This document shows positions 1 to 11,261 of a DNA stretch of 64,000 nt, one piece after another (positions within the stretch are counted from its first letter, which is position 1; every line of letters starts with the position of its first letter). The position numbers and the translations under genes are program-made. Origin of the DNA: Anisodus tanguticus. Taxonomy: Eukaryota > Streptophyta > Magnoliopsida > Solanales > Solanaceae. The notes beneath the pieces were generated by a model that saw only the letters and a program-made list of their open reading frames with translations, had not been told where the DNA came from and searched no databases. The DNA lies in contig CM067548.1 in NCBI GenBank assembly GCA_034509755.1, positions 8,019,188 through 8,083,187 of the forward strand, in the 5' to 3' direction.

Positions 1-2140
1 TCCCGATGTTACTTAGAGTTATGCAACTAAAAAGGTTGTTGATAATTTTTATTAAGAATAGTTTTGTTTATGCTTATGATCGGCCAATTATTATTAATGT
101 AGAAAAGACTGTCATACATATGTATATAGACCCTTAATGTATAATAGAAGTGAGATGGGGTAAGTGAAACTACAGTCATGTTCAATTTTTTAAGTAAAAT
201 GATTCAAGAACCAACCATCTCTTAGCTACATACATACCCAACACTTTTAGGCTCTGTAGCGTGCGTGATATTGGAACACAGAAGATATACGAATACGCGA
301 CGTAAAAATAAGATACTCTCCAATTCTAGGAATTTAAGAAAACCCCAGAAGAATGATGAGGACAATGGATTTATGGGGATAAGATACCTGAAGTTGTGTG
401 TCGGAAAGCAGTTAGAGAAAAGAGGCGCGAAATATCATGCTCGAAGTTGTAATCCCCAACTCCTCTACAAGTACTGAACCATTTAGTAAGACCGTGAGAC
501 GGGGTGAGTTTTGTCAGTTAGAGGTAGACAATATACTTTCTTTACTGTAAAAGATAGCAGGGTTTTCGATATTAAGTGATGATGTTTTTTAATTATATGG
601 TATAGTTTTATGAGTTGATCGGGCAAGAATAGTTGGTTGAAGATAATTTGCGATAAATGTTTGATTTAACAGAAAAGCGATGATAAATGGTAAACAGATG
701 TCTGGCAAGTACAAATGGAAGATTATGCTAAAGTAATGAGACCAAAGAATGTTTCTCAAGCTAATAGATCGATGAAATTACTGTAATGGTAAATATATCG
801 ATAACGACATTAGAATGGGACCAAAACAACATGATTACCATTAAAGATGAGGACATTAGTAAATAAATGGTACTCAAACTTTCCTAACAAAAAACACAAT
901 ACCTGACGCCCATAAATGATGGTCTTGGGAGTACACTAAAGTGAGGAATCCTTAAGGGAATTCCAGCTGGTAATGTACAAGTTAACTGGTTAAATGATGA
1001 GTGAAGAAGATCTCTACTACCAACTGGGGGGAGCCCAAATCAGTAGTAAGATTGAAACCAGCTACAATTTGAATTTGAATACGTTAAGCACTAGTTCTGT
1101 CACAAATTTTGACAAGACGTTTAAAGATATGTAGGTGGAAGTAAGGACAAATGAAATCCGATGTAAGTATATGATGAAGTGATGAAAATTGTCCGAGGTA
1201 AACTATAAGGAGAAGAGCTAAAGAATAAGAACAAGGGAAGAAGGGATGAGCGGGCGAGTAATGGTAAATTTTGATGTCAAATGAACTAGAAACCCCAGAT
1301 GCAGGATAACACAATGGTTATAAGTTTTAGGACATTGGTTGCAAAGGAAGCCGAGATTCGGAAATAAAGGCAGAAATGTTAACTCAAGTACGATGACCAC
1401 AAGGGAATCAAGCAGATCAATGCCTTGTAAAGGTAAATCCTTCAATGAAACAGGGAACAGGATGACCCATAGCATGAGCAATACTGAAAAATAACATGAG
1501 TGTGTCAAAATCTTGCTTTTGGGAAAGGTTGTACAAGAGATACCGACTATGAGGAATAAAGGATATGGGGATTTCAAGAATCCAGTGTTGCGCTCTTAGT
1601 GTGAAGTAAATGTTTTTTTTAGAAAAGTACTAGTCTGGAGTCGGTAAAAATGGTAGACACTTAAGTAACAAGGCCAAAAAAAAGAGGAAATGACATCGAA
1701 GGTGAGAGAATGTCTCGTTTCCAATATTTAACGAAAAAGGGAAAATAAGGTAAATACAAAGAGGATGATGCAAATGGAAAAACAATACTTGAACAAAGGT
1801 GTCATACAACTAAGGAATAATGAACCTATCTTAGAATTCACAACATCACCTATAGGATATGCAAATTGGAGACATTATGAGAAACAAAAAGTTCCAACGT
1901 GATGACCAGGGAGATAATGGATGATAGGGTTGTATACCGTTGAAAAAGAGGGAAATTATGAAAGCTACAAGAAGGAATCAACCCAAGAAATAACAAGTGT
2001 CCATCCATAATGGACACCAAACGATGATAATCCCCCAAGCAGAAGACAAATACACTCTTCCTTATATGGAGAATTCGGGGAATGTCAAGACAACGATCCT
2101 GAATTAAGGTCCATGGGGAGGTGTTGTGATATGGAGAAAA
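1..2140 (+). pseudogene. Decayed pol-like body of a retroelement upstream of LTR A1
   Basis: No open frame here reads as a recognisable protein. The + strand is rich in purines and poor in C, as in the sense strand of the other worn element bodies of this window. Only the last ~60 bases can be placed: about 2085-2140 resembles the C-terminal end of the polyprotein seen at 11440-11492, followed by a worn polypurine tract (ATGGAGAAAA) directly before the LTR start TGATGAAAAG at 2141. I infer the 3' part of an older relative of element A. The small open frames on either strand look accidental. Most of 1-2080 remains unassigned. Confidence 0.4.
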
Positions 2141-3331
2141 TGATGAAAAGAATGACGTGAACATATGTTTCCAACATGAGCCGTGAGATGATTTGCTAGG
2201 ACTGCCAAAGATTGCCAACCGTCCTATGGTGACATGCTTAATGTGGAATGGAGTTGAAGGCAAGAATTGAAGATCCAAGAAGGAAATATTTTTTTGGCTT
2301 TTATGTAGGCCTTGGCTAAGACCACCTTTTAGCTTGTTTTGATTCCGAGCTTAATTACTAGAACTCCTTATAGCTTAATTACTATGCCATGTAATAAGAT
2401 AAGATGACCAAGTTCAGAACCATTTAGAAGGAGAAGCTTCCAACATTCCCCAATGAGGTAATTCATGAACTAGCTAGTTCATGCACTTATCTACATGGAT
2501 GACACAAAAGGGTGTCCTAGAGAACATGAAGAGTTAGGTCTTTTCGCTTCTCCCGAATCGGCCGAACCTCTACACCTTTTCCATTCGGCCAAGATGCATT
2601 TTTATGCCTATCTTGTTACCTCTTCTAGAAGGTTTAGAACTAGTATAAATAGGGGATGTAGTATTGAAATTTTATGAAATATATTTGAGTTTTCTCAAAC
2701 TTTGCTAAGTTATTCAACTTTTGTGTTGTTATCTTAGTTGGTTCTTTTGTGGTCCAAACCTTGGTCCTTTTGTGGTCCAACCCTCAGAACTTTTGTTATC
2801 TAATTATACCCAAGACAAGGTTCTATCCGGTTACTTTGTACCAAACACATTAGAAGGTCATCTCGGCCTACATCACATTACCCGCACACGAACTTGTCTA
2901 TCAATTTCGTGTACAATCATTGTCCAAACTGCCTATTCCCTTTCACCCCATTACACTAGAACACTTCCCCAACCTACACCAAAAAGGTTGTTAACCAACT
3001 CCTCCCAAAAACACTCGAAAACCCAACTAATTATTCCATCGTCCTCACCGGGTTCAACCTTCATAGCTTACTGTCCCGACCAGTTTCTTCCACCGTACCA
3101 CCATCCAACCACCAAATACCAACCATCGACATAACCTAAAACATGTCGTGTTCATCCTCTCCAAACGCATTAGCCCCAAACCATGTAAGGGCACCCATAC
3201 ACCCGCCACAAACCTAAACAGATCGGAAACTGTCCTATTCAACCAACCTCCATTTGATTCCCATATTTGTGTTCGTACAACCCCAAAATAACTTCGACCA
3301 ACCTAACCATATAATCGTCTCATTATATACA
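2141..3331 (+). repeat. LTR A1 of a CRM-like chromovirus
   Basis: It matches 11492-12789 along its length, which defines a pair of long terminal repeats. It starts TGATGAAAAG after a purine tract and ends TATACA, seven bases from a primer binding site. The first ~140 bases are the former coding end of pol, so the polyprotein ran into the LTR, as known for CRM-clade elements. It holds a TATA box at 2644 and two copies of a TTTTGTGGTCC-type repeat, where A2 has about four. Because pol-like sequence also lies upstream, this LTR may be shared by two element bodies. The exact end (3331 or 3334) is uncertain. Confidence 0.75.
2644..2650 (+). promoter_or_regulatory. TATA box of LTR A1
   Basis: TATAAAT in the context TAGTATAAATAGGGGATG. 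The same sequence lies at 12054-12060 in LTR A2, and a related TATAAATAG lies in LTRs B1 and B2. I infer the U3 promoter of the element. Confidence 0.6.
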
Positions 3332-3337
3332 TTAGTT

Positions 3338-3349
3338 TGGTGTCAGAGC
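3338..3349 (+). other. Primer binding site of element A (initiator Met tRNA type)
   Basis: TGGTGTCAGAGC matches the usual plant PBS TGGTATCAGAGC at 11 of 12 bases. It lies seven bases after the proposed LTR end, followed by the gag start at 3379. Confidence 0.75.
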
Positions 3350-3378
3350 AAGGCTTTCCCGTCCCATGCCTTGACACT

Positions 3379-3958
3379 ATGGCTAACATAAATGAAGAAC
3401 TTCGGAGGACCATAATTGACCTTATGGCGGAACAAATGCAAATCTTTAGAAGAGAGTTTGCGGAGCGTGCCGTGATTAATGATGCCGAGTCCGGGGAGGA
3501 GGTTGCACAAAAAAAACCGAGGCATGAAAGCGAAGATGTCCAAGACAACCCAAGGCATGAAGGGAAAATGACCGAAGTCTACGATTTGATCTTCAAACCT
3601 TTGAAGGAAATATGGACCCGGAAGAGTTTCTTGAATGGTTAAGGGCCATTGAGAGGTCGAATACAAGCAATATGATTACCACAATTTTTTTATGGTTGCT
3701 ACATTGAAGTTGAAGGAATTCACTTTTGTGTGGTATGAAAACCTCAAAACAAGCCGTAGGAGTTCTTAAAGTTGAGGAATACATTTGAGAGTTCGAGAAA
3801 GTCACCATGCTTTGTGACTTAGAAGAAAAGGAGGCTCAAAGGATTGCACAATTCATTGGAGGCTTGAACGTGGTGATTCATTGGTTTGATTCATTGGTTT
3901 GAAGAGGGTGAAAGTTTAGTACTCCGACGTGTGTTGAGTGTTCAACTTGAAGAACATG
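3379..3958 (+). pseudogene. gag fragment of element A
   Basis: Gag is the structural polyprotein of the retrotransposon. The start ATG at 3379 follows the PBS and opens MANINEELRRTIIDLMAEQ; the frame stays open to about 3642. Further pieces follow in shifted frames: a stretch ending KEFTFVWYENL (about 3690-3745), then EKEAQRIAQFIGGLNVVI (about 3822-3875), both typical of Ty3-type gag. The gag C-terminus and zinc knuckle are missing. Instead, 3904-3958 is the linker that normally lies between gag and protease, repeated almost unchanged at 9442-9495. There it joins LTR B1. The fragment is frameshifted, deleted and not functional. Confidence 0.75.
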
Positions 3959-5431
3959 CGCTCAAGGTTCCAATTTGATCCTCGAGGTGTTAAGATTGGG
4001 GTTCCAAAAAAGGTTGATCATCCGAAGATAATATGCCTCAAATGGCATGGAATATGGAGTGGGATTGAAGATTGGTCTTGAATATTTCAAGAAGAAGATA
4101 TTTTATTTTCGGCCTTCTTGTTGGTCTTGGCTGAGATGATGTTGTTTTCACAAAGCTTGTCTTTATTTATTAGCTTATATTTTATCTCTTAGCTTAGGAC
4201 ATAGTATGCAATGTAATAACTACCTTAGGACACAATTAATAGGTCATGTAAAAGGTGAAAAGGCTGAGAGTCTTCCAATAAGGTGACTAAGCCAAAAGGT
4301 CTTCCAAAGGGATTAGTAAGCCGTGAGTTGGAGGACAAGTTGACAAGGACAAGAATGGTCTAGAAGATGAAGCTTACAAGAGGATAATTCATCCGTGTAT
4401 TTGGATACACCAAGAAGATGAAGGGATGATCGAAATACTCCCTTCTCCATTCGGCCAAGGCACTCCAAAATCAAGATGGAAGCTTCTAAACTAGTTCCAA
4501 GAAGATGAAGTCTTGAGAAGCCAAATCCATCCACTCTTCTACTTGGGATCCACAAAGGGAGTGTTAAAGATTCATTCTTTGTCCCTAAGAAAAGCCAAGA
4601 CCTTTCCCATTGTCTTGGTTTGGTCGAAACACTCTTGGTCACCAAGTAAACCCAAAACCATTCCCATTTATCCACACTAGGCCGAATTTTTCATGTAGTT
4701 TGTGTCTTTTAATTTGTCTTCTAGAATAGTCCATTTGCTACTATAAATAGGACCCTTAGGACTTTTAAATATTCATATTTGATTGATATATAAAAGTGAG
4801 TTTTACTCAAATGCTAAGGTATTCAACTTGTGTGTTGTATACATTAGTTGGTCCTTGTGTGGGCCTTTGGTTCTTGTGTGAGCCAAACCCCTTAGTGTAA
4901 GTTGGAGCTAGGACTGTGTGATCAAGTTAAACCCAAGCTAAAGTTTCTCTTTGGTCTAAGTCTTGGTTAGAATTGTGTGACCTAATCAATACCCAAAACG
5001 TTTGAGTCCAATTCCACCTACAACTACCCGAGACCTTGCCATACCCAAAACGTTTGAGTCCAATCACACAGTTCCACAAAACGTTTGAGTCCAATTCCAC
5101 CTACAACTACCCAAAAAACACAACCAACCACATTGACGTCTCTACCGAGTTCCATCATCAGACCTCACTGTTTCAGTATATTTACACCACCTTGAAACCA
5201 CCAAACCGCCAAGTCCCGATCATAAACATCACCCTAATTACACCTGTGACATCTATACAAAATGCCTTAACCCAATGCTTTCTAAATCCACCCGAAACAG
5301 TCACCAAACACCACCCTATTTGGCCAAGCCGAGAACCCGAGAACGACCTTTTGAGTCCTATTTTCAGGTCGAACCAAATATACCCAACACCTGACCCACA
5401 TACCATCCAACACCCCTCCTTACTTGCATCA
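3957..5431 (+). repeat. LTR B1 of a second CRM-like element
   Basis: It matches 7584-9407 and ends TTGCATCA like that copy, three bases before a PBS. The shared part starts TG(C/A)GCTCAAGG. LTR B2 seems to begin ~16 bases earlier (TGATGTAAAATG), and the start of B1 is blurred because TTGAAGAACATG of the gag linker resembles the LTR start. It carries the coding end of pol (about 3962-4080), a TATA box at 4742, and three copies of an ACGTTTGAGTCCAATTCC-like block (4998-5110) that B2 lacks. B2 instead has extra sequence at about 8590-9050, so the two LTRs have diverged strongly. Confidence 0.7.
4742..4748 (+). promoter_or_regulatory. TATA box of LTR B1
   Basis: TATAAAT in GCTACTATAAATAGGACCC, repeated in LTR B2 at 8334-8340. 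Confidence 0.55.
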
Positions 5432-5434
5432 GAT

Positions 5435-5446
5435 TGATATCTGAGC
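5435..5446 (+). other. Worn primer binding site of element B
   Basis: TGATATCTGAGC matches TGGTATCAGAGC at 10 of 12 bases, directly after the LTR end TGCATCA. Confidence 0.6.
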
Positions 5447-5475
5447 GAGGCCATCCCGTCCCACGCTTTGACGTT

Positions 5476-5955
5476 ATGGCTCACATAAACAAAGAAGAAC
5501 TAATGAGGCTCGTAAGTGATATTTTTACGTAACAAGTGCGGGCTTTGAAAAGAGAACTTGCGGGATGTGCCGTGAGTAACAATTCCAAGTCAAGTATTGT
5601 GCAAAACAGTCCAAGGCTTGAAAGGAAAGGTGTTCCAAAGTCCTATGTAAGGCCCACTAATGTGAAGAAAATGGGCAGTACCGTTTTTACTAACCCCTTG
5701 TATCGGTACGAAGGTACAAAGAAAGCTAAAAATGTAAAAAGGGGTAGCAACTCTTTTACTAATCCTTTGTATAACCACAAAAGTATAGAAGTTACAAAGG
5801 GATTAGATAAAAATAGAAATAAGTGTTTTCAATGTCAAGAAGTAGGACACTTTGTAAGTGAATATCCTAATTCCCGGGCCGTGCTTAGAGAGGAATATCG
5901 AGAGTGTGGGTTTTCCTTGGCTATTATGGAATCCATACTACTTAAAGAACAATAA
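5476..5955 (+). pseudogene. gag fragment of element B with a broken zinc knuckle
   Basis: The ATG at 5476 opens MAHINKEELMRLVSDIF, alike the gag start of element A, and meets a stop near 5530. The frame is then open to 5955. Two near repeats with FTNPLY (about 5686-5712 and 5752-5775) are visible. A CCHC zinc knuckle, which binds the RNA genome in Gag, lies at 5824-5865 but reads CFQCQEVGHFVSEY: the last cysteine has become tyrosine. The large capsid part of gag is missing between the start and the knuckle. The nonsense codon and lost zinc ligand make it a pseudogene. Confidence 0.75.
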
Positions 5956-5992
5956 GGAACCGAGATCCCATTACTTTATTCCCAAAAGATAG

Positions 5993-6340
5993 ATGAAGAA
6001 TCTAGAAGGGGAGTTCTATAGATGCCGGTTCGGAGGAACTCTTGGAGGATCAAAAGATGTATGTCCGAATGATCTTGCATCCGAAGAACCACCAAATGGT
6101 GAACTTGTTCCTGATTTATTTTCAAGAAGTTCATTATCTACTCAACAAGACCATGGATTCCATCCGGAAGAAACTAAAGACGTGCTAGGCCAAGAACAAG
6201 AATTGTTCGGCGGAAGCTATGACCGAAAGGGCCTTAACCCCTACCCAACCCCCGCATTGTTGATGCCGAAAGAGGATGGTATTGGCACGCATGTTACCGA
6301 GAGGTTGATAAATGAAAAAAAATGAAAAATAAACAAGAAG
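5993..6340 (+). pseudogene. Reverse transcriptase N-terminal fragment, first copy (element B)
   Basis: The open stretch 5993-6325 is the worn start of a Ty3-type reverse transcriptase. DVCPNDLASEEPPNGELVPD corresponds to the start of the intact-looking copy of element A (DVFPNDLAPGLPLIRGIE at about 10088), and NPYPTPALLMPKEDG to SPCAVPALLVPKKDR there. The frame stops before the finger/palm region, so no catalytic aspartates are present. A second worn copy of the same part begins about 100 bases further on. Confidence 0.6.
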
Positions 6341-6429
6341 CTCATCAAACTCTTGAAATAGGTTGGTCTAAAGAACGAGAGTCGGCTTCCAACATGTTCT
6401 CCGATGTTCCAACCTCACCATGAAATGCA

Positions 6430-7286
6430 CCATTCCTATGCCGAGGTCGAAAGATATTTTTGATGAGTTTGCAACCGGACCATCACCAATGGAAAGCATT
6501 TAACATGCTCTTGGTTTATTTTCGAGAGATTCTTTGCCCAATCAATGAGCTTACGAGCACAATCCAGAAATGGCTAAGGGAGTACAACAACACGTGCAAG
6601 GAATACTAGGCGAGGGCCTTGTCCAAAAGGACTTTAGTCCGTATACGGTGCACGACTTGTTGGTGCCAAAAGAACATGAGAAGTGGCACACTTGTATTAC
6701 CATCCAAGCTATCGGCAACATCATGAAAGGAAAGCTCTCTTTGCTGAAGCTGAAATTTTCTTTTGAGGGATCAAATGAAGCCAAGTGGTTCTACAAAACA
6801 GACTCGATGAGAGGATATCATCTAAGGGGAACCTGAGAAGAAGATGCACGGAAGATGACTCTCGAGGTCGTGTTTTGTTTGAGCAAATGGTTTCTAATGC
6901 CGTTTGGATGGTGTGACGCCCAAAACCTTTTCTTATACAAGGTGTCACGTCCATCCTTGGGACACTTGACATCATCCGAGGACACTTGTGCTAACCAACC
7001 CAAGATGGAGTACATCCGAAGTGGGTCCGAGTCTATGAGAATCGTTGCGACAAAAGATTTCCTTGGCTCGGCTTCTTTTTCTCATCACTTCATCGAGGAG
7101 TGTTGTAAACTTACTGCCACTATAACCGAACTAATGAGAAGGGATGAGTATGAATGGTTCCAAGGAACAACAAGAGTCTTTGAGGCCTTGAAGGAAAATA
7201 ATTGTGAAGCCCCGGTTCTAACCATGCCAAGCCATGAAAAGCCATTGGACAACAAACACGAAGATAGAGTAGGTGTCATCTTTTGA
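6430..7286 (+). pseudogene. Reverse transcriptase / RNase H tether fragment, second copy (element B)
   Basis: This again starts at the N-terminal part of RT (KDIFDEFATGPSPMESI, near 6450), passes HNPEMAKGVQQHVQGILGEG and DLLVPKEHEKWHTCI (about 6560-6690), a trace of the palm (KTDSMRGYH, WFLMPFGWCDAQ at about 6795-6925), and ends in the RT-RNase H linker (HHFIEECCKLTATITELMRR and FEALKENNCEAPVLTMPSHE, 7085-7240). No FxDD/YxDD catalytic motif survives. Two stop codons occur before 6560 and one after the palm trace. It is a dead polyprotein fragment. Confidence 0.65.
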
Positions 7287-7708
7287 TCTACCAGAAAATA
7301 AAATAGTGCACCATGTCATTCTTCTACCTATTGCAAGGCAGAAAGTCTTATGAAATCCGAGATCCAATATGAACATCATTTTAAGTTAAAACCTTTTGGC
7401 TTGTATTCAGATCCCTATTTGGCAAGCTTCGAGGAAGGCGCCCATGAGATAAAACTTCCGGACTTATCTAAGGGTTGAAGTAATAGATCAAAACTTGTTG
7501 TTGAAGACTTATTGCCACATTTAGGAAATGCGAATTCGATGACGAATTCTTTTGAAGAAGGGGAGTATGATGTAAAATGCCCGTGAGCTCAAGGTTCCAA
7601 TTTGATCCTCGAGGTGTTAAGCTTGGAGTTCAAAAAAAGGTTGATCATCTGAAGCTAATATTCCTCAAATGGCATGGAATATGGAGTGGGATTGAGGATT
7701 GGACTTGA
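7287..7708 (+). pseudogene. Polyprotein C-terminal tail of element B
   Basis: After about 7440 the sequence resembles the end of the CRM-like integrase: LVVEDLLPHLGNANSMTNSF, then FEEGEYDVK, interrupted by TGA in the PPT/LTR junction, and the tail DPRGVKLGVQKKVDHLK running to TGA at 7706-7708 inside LTR B2. It aligns with the tail of element A that ends at 11633. The RNase H core and all of the catalytic integrase are absent. The polypurine tract GAAGAAGGGGAGTA lies at 7554-7567. Confidence 0.6.
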
Positions 7709-9407
7709 AGATTTCAAGAAGAAGATATTTTATTTTCGGCATTCTTGTTGGTTTTGGCCGAGACCATGTTGTTTTCACTTATGTCTTTATTTCTTATCTT
7801 AGATTTTAGCTTAGGACACAGGACACAATTAATAGGCCATGTAAAGGGTGACAAGGTCGAGACTCTTCCAATAAGGTGACTAAGCCAAAAGGTCTTCCAA
7901 AGGGATGACTAGGCCGTGAGTTGGAGGACAAGTTGGCAAGGACAAGAATGGTCTAGAAGATGAAGCTTTCAAGAGGATAATTCATCCATGTATTTTAATA
8001 CACCAAGAAGATAAGGGATGGTCGAAATACTCCCTTCTCCATTCGGCCAAGGCACTCAAAAATCAAGATGGAAACTTCTAAACTAGTTCCAAGAAGATGA
8101 AGTCTTGAGAAGCCAAATCCATCCACTCTTCTACTTGGGATCCACAAAGGGAGTGTTAAAGATTCATTCTTTGTCCCCAAGAAAAGCCAAGACCTTTCCC
8201 ATTGTCTTGGTTTGGTCGAAACACTCTTGGTCACCAAGTAAACCCAAAATCGTTCCCATTTATCCACACTAGGCTGAAATTTTCATGTAGTTTGTGTCTT
8301 TTAATTTGTATTCTAGAATAGTCCATTTGCTACTATAAATAGAACCCTTAGGACTTGTAAATATTCAGAGTTGATTGATATATAAAAGTGAGTTTTACTC
8401 AAAAGATAAGGTATTGAACTTGTGTGTTGTATACATTAGTTCATCTTTGTGTGGGTCTTTGGTTCTTGTGTGAGGCAAATCCCTTAGTGTAAGTTGAAGT
8501 TAGGACTTTGTGATCTAGTTAAACCAAAGCTAAGGTTTCCCTTTGGTGTAAGTCTTGGTTAGAATTGTGTGACCTAATCAATACCCAAGCTCGAGGAACC
8601 CCTTTAGTGGTAAACGAACGTGGGAACTGTGTGGAGCAATCTAGCCTAAGCTTTGGGTTACTAAAAGGGCTTCTGACCACTCTCACTTTGCTGGTTCACG
8701 GTCTTGTAATTAGCAACACCGGTCTTGATCTTGTGGAATTGGTTACCATCTCCTTGGTGTCGACTTGGGTAGTAAAACCCTCGAGGTTGTATCTTGCAAC
8801 TCGTGTTCAATATTTATCCAACCCTCTATATACTGATCATCCTCAACCCCCACAGTACTTCACAAACATCGCCTCCAAAGGTTGTTAACCAAAACTACTC
8901 GTATACAACCGTCCAATCCTGACTACATCAAACAGTCCACTACAAACACCAACCAAGAACCTCACTATCTAAGATTGTTCCAAAGACCTATCCATCATCA
9001 AACCACCAAACCCCGATCACCATAGCCACCCTAAATGTACCTGCAACAACCCCACAACATGTTTATCCAATTCCACCTACAACTACCCGAACAACACAAC
9101 CAACCACATTGACATATTTACCGAGTTCCATCATCGGACCTCACTGTTTCAGTATATTTCCACAACCTTGACATCGCCAAACCACCAATTCCAAATCATC
9201 AACATCACCCTCATATCACCCGTGACATCCCTACAAAATGCCTAAACCAAATTCTTTCAAAATCCACCTGAAACAGTCACCAATCACCACCCTATCCGGC
9301 CAAGACATGAACCCGAGAACCACCTTTTGAGTCCTATTTTAGGGTCGAATGAATTATACCCAACACCTGACCCACTTACCATCCAATACCCCTCCTTACT
9401 TGCATCA
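7568..9407 (+). repeat. LTR B2 of the second CRM-like element
   Basis: It starts TGATGTAAAATG after a polypurine tract and ends TTGCATCA. The 5' two thirds match LTR B1; 8590-9050 is largely extra relative to B1, and the last 350 bases match again. The first 140 bases hold the coding tail of pol. Directly after it stands not the expected flank but a second copy of the gag-protease linker found before LTR B1. Confidence 0.7.
8334..8340 (+). promoter_or_regulatory. TATA box of LTR B2
   Basis: TATAAAT in GCTACTATAAATAGAACCC, the counterpart of 4742-4748. Confidence 0.55.
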
Positions 9408-9848
9408 GGAGGTCCTAGAGGAAAATGTTGATCTTGCGGGTGAGGGTGAAAGTTTAGTACTCCGACGTGTGTTGAGTGTTCAATTGAAGAACATGAGTAT
9501 ACACAAAGAGAGAAACTATTTTACACTCGATGCAAGGTAAATGACAATGTATGTAATATGATCATTGATGGAGGAAGTTGTACCAATGCGGCCTCCATGG
9601 AAATGTTGGACAAATTGAAGTTGCCTACCCGCAGCCATCCTAAACCATATGCTGTCCAACGGTTGAACAAAGACAAATGGCTAAAGGTAATGAAACAAAC
9701 TCTTGTTAGTTTTCGGGTTGGTAAGTATGAAGATGAGATATGGTGTGACATCCTACCTATGGATGCTTGTCATATTTTATCGGGTCAGCCATGGCAATTC
9801 GATAGGAAAGCGCAACATGATGGAGAAAATAATATCTATTCTTTATAA
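9408..9848 (+). pseudogene. gag-protease linker and retropepsin-like protease of element A
   Basis: The linker GEGESLVLRRVLSVQ (9442-9490) leads through frame changes into the protease domain, open from 9558 to 9848. The protease cleaves the polyprotein. Its active-site stretch reads IIDGGSCTNAAS, where the catalytic aspartate is followed by GGS, the form usual in CRM-like plant elements, and the second conserved part DILPMDACHILSGQPWQFDR near residues 64-83 is intact. The piece after it (HDGENNIYSL) is also family-like. A stop at 9846-9848 separates it from RT. Of all protease remains in the window this is the best preserved. Confidence 0.8.
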
Positions 9849-9869
9849 AAGGATGACAAGAAGGTCTGA

Positions 9870-10949
9870 TTGATACCATTGTCACTTAGTGAAGTGAAGA
9901 AAATGAAGATCCAAAATGCCAAGAACCGCAAGGAAAAGTTTGAGGCCCTCTTTCTTAATGCATCGGAGATAGAAGAGGAGTTGAAGAAGGGGAGTCCTAT
10001 ATATGCATTGGTGTGCAAGGATAAGAAGAGTCTTGTGGGAGATACGGTTGAAGATGCCTACTTGAAGGAATTCTTGAAGAAATTTGAAGATGTATTTCCG
10101 AATGATCTTGCACCTGGATTACCACTAATCAGAGGTATTGAGAATGCTATTTATTTTATTCCAGGAAGTTCATTACCTAATCATCCAGCCCGTAGGTGCG
10201 ATCCGGAAGAGAATAAGGAGTTGCAAAGACAAGTGCAAGAATTACTAGACAAAGGTTTTGTCCGAGAGAGCCTTAGTCCTTGTGCGGTACCCGCCTTGTT
10301 GGTGCCAAAAAAAGATAGAACTTGGCGCATCTGTATTGATAGCCCAGCGGTCAATAACATCACCGTGAAGTACATATTTCCTATGCCGAGATTGGATGAT
10401 CTTTTGGTTGAATTGAGTGGGGCAAAGTTGTTCTCCAAGATAGATTTGAGGAGTGGCTATCATCAAATGAGGATACAAGAGGGAGATGAATGGAAGACGG
10501 ATGTCAAGACCAAGTATGGTTTGTACAAATGGCTTGTGATGCCATTTGGATTGTGTAATGCTCCAAGCTCTTTCATGAGGCTCATGCATGAGGTACTACG
10601 ACCATTCATGGGTAAATTTGTTGTGGTTTACTTAGATGATATGTTAATTTATAGTCAAGAGAGAGAATCTCACTTGTCTCATTTAGAAGCTTTATTTTAG
10701 AAGTTAAGAGGTGTAAAGTTGTATGAAAAGTTAGAGAAGTGTGCTTTTATGATTACTAGTATCCCATTCTTAGGATACATAGTATCATCTGATGGAATTC
10801 ATGTGGATCCATCCAAGGTGGAAGCTATCCGGAGTTGGCCCGAGCCTACGAATGTAACTGAGGTAAGAAGTTTCCATGGTTTGGCTTTTTTTTTTATAGT
10901 CGTTTCATTCGAGATTTTAGTATCCTTGTTGGCCATATCACCGAACTAA
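9870..10949 (+). pseudogene. Reverse transcriptase of element A (CRM-like)
   Basis: The longest coherent retroelement frame here runs 276 codons from 9870 to 10700. It copies the element RNA into DNA. Seen in order: the linker EDVFPNDLAPGLPLIRGIEN (about residues 73-92), SPCAVPALLVPKKDR, FSKIDLRSGYHQ, WLVMPFGLCNAPSSFMR and the catalytic YLDD at 10629-10640 (residues 254-257). A stop (TAG at 10698-10700) follows LEALF, after which the same frame goes on with the thumb: KLYEKLEKCAFM, FLGYIVSSDGIHVDPSKVEA, to 10949. The usual DxRAIN motif reads DSPAVNNIT, a weakened finger/palm site. The RT core may have been lost from function only lately, but the stop ends the polyprotein. Confidence 0.85.
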
Positions 10950-11261
10950 TGAAAAAGGGTGAGTTTAAATGGTCCCAAGGAGCACAAAGAGATTTGGAAA
11001 CCTTGAAGGGAAGGTTATGTGAACAACGACTCTAGGTATTCCAAAACTTGAGAGGCTATTTGAATTGAATGTGATGCAAGTTAAATTGGTGTTGGTACCG
11101 TCTTGATTCAAGACAAACGACCCATTGCTTTCTTTAGTGAAAAATCGGGTGGTGCCCGACTCAATTATTCTATTTATGACAAGGAATTTTATATTGTGAG
11201 ATCCTTTGTCCAATGGGAACATTATTTGAGGCCAAAATATTTTGTCTTGTAGTTAGATCAT
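10950..11261 (+). pseudogene. RNase H remnant of element A
   Basis: Family-like pieces occur in several frames: ITELMKKGEFKWSQGAQRD (about 10938-10995), IAFFSEKSGGARLNYSIYD (about 11125-11180) and FVQWEHYLRPKYFVL (about 11205-11250), the middle and end of the Ty3 RNase H. Several stops and frameshifts lie between them. At about 11250-11262 (LDHLVWLHLKKE) the RNase H end passes straight into the C-terminal part of integrase, so the integrase zinc finger and DDE core are deleted. Confidence 0.65.

Noticed and set aside
1850..2278. 142-codon - strand open frame
   Set aside because: It is antisense to the polyprotein tail and LTR A1; the same sequence in LTR A2 codes the integrase tail on the + strand.
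4313..4675. 120-codon - strand frame, repeated in LTR B2 (7995-8267)
   Set aside because: It lies wholly in the LTR B pair; conservation between copies is explained by LTR identity. No coding signature.
5036..5437. 133-codon + strand frame at the end of LTR B1
   Set aside because: Threonine/proline-rich translation of C-rich LTR sequence that ends in the PBS region; B2 does not keep the frame.
3957..9407. Element B as a simple nested insertion with 5-bp target duplication
   Set aside because: The flanks share a 54-55-bp linker in place of five bases, and the left LTR start is blurred by microhomology.
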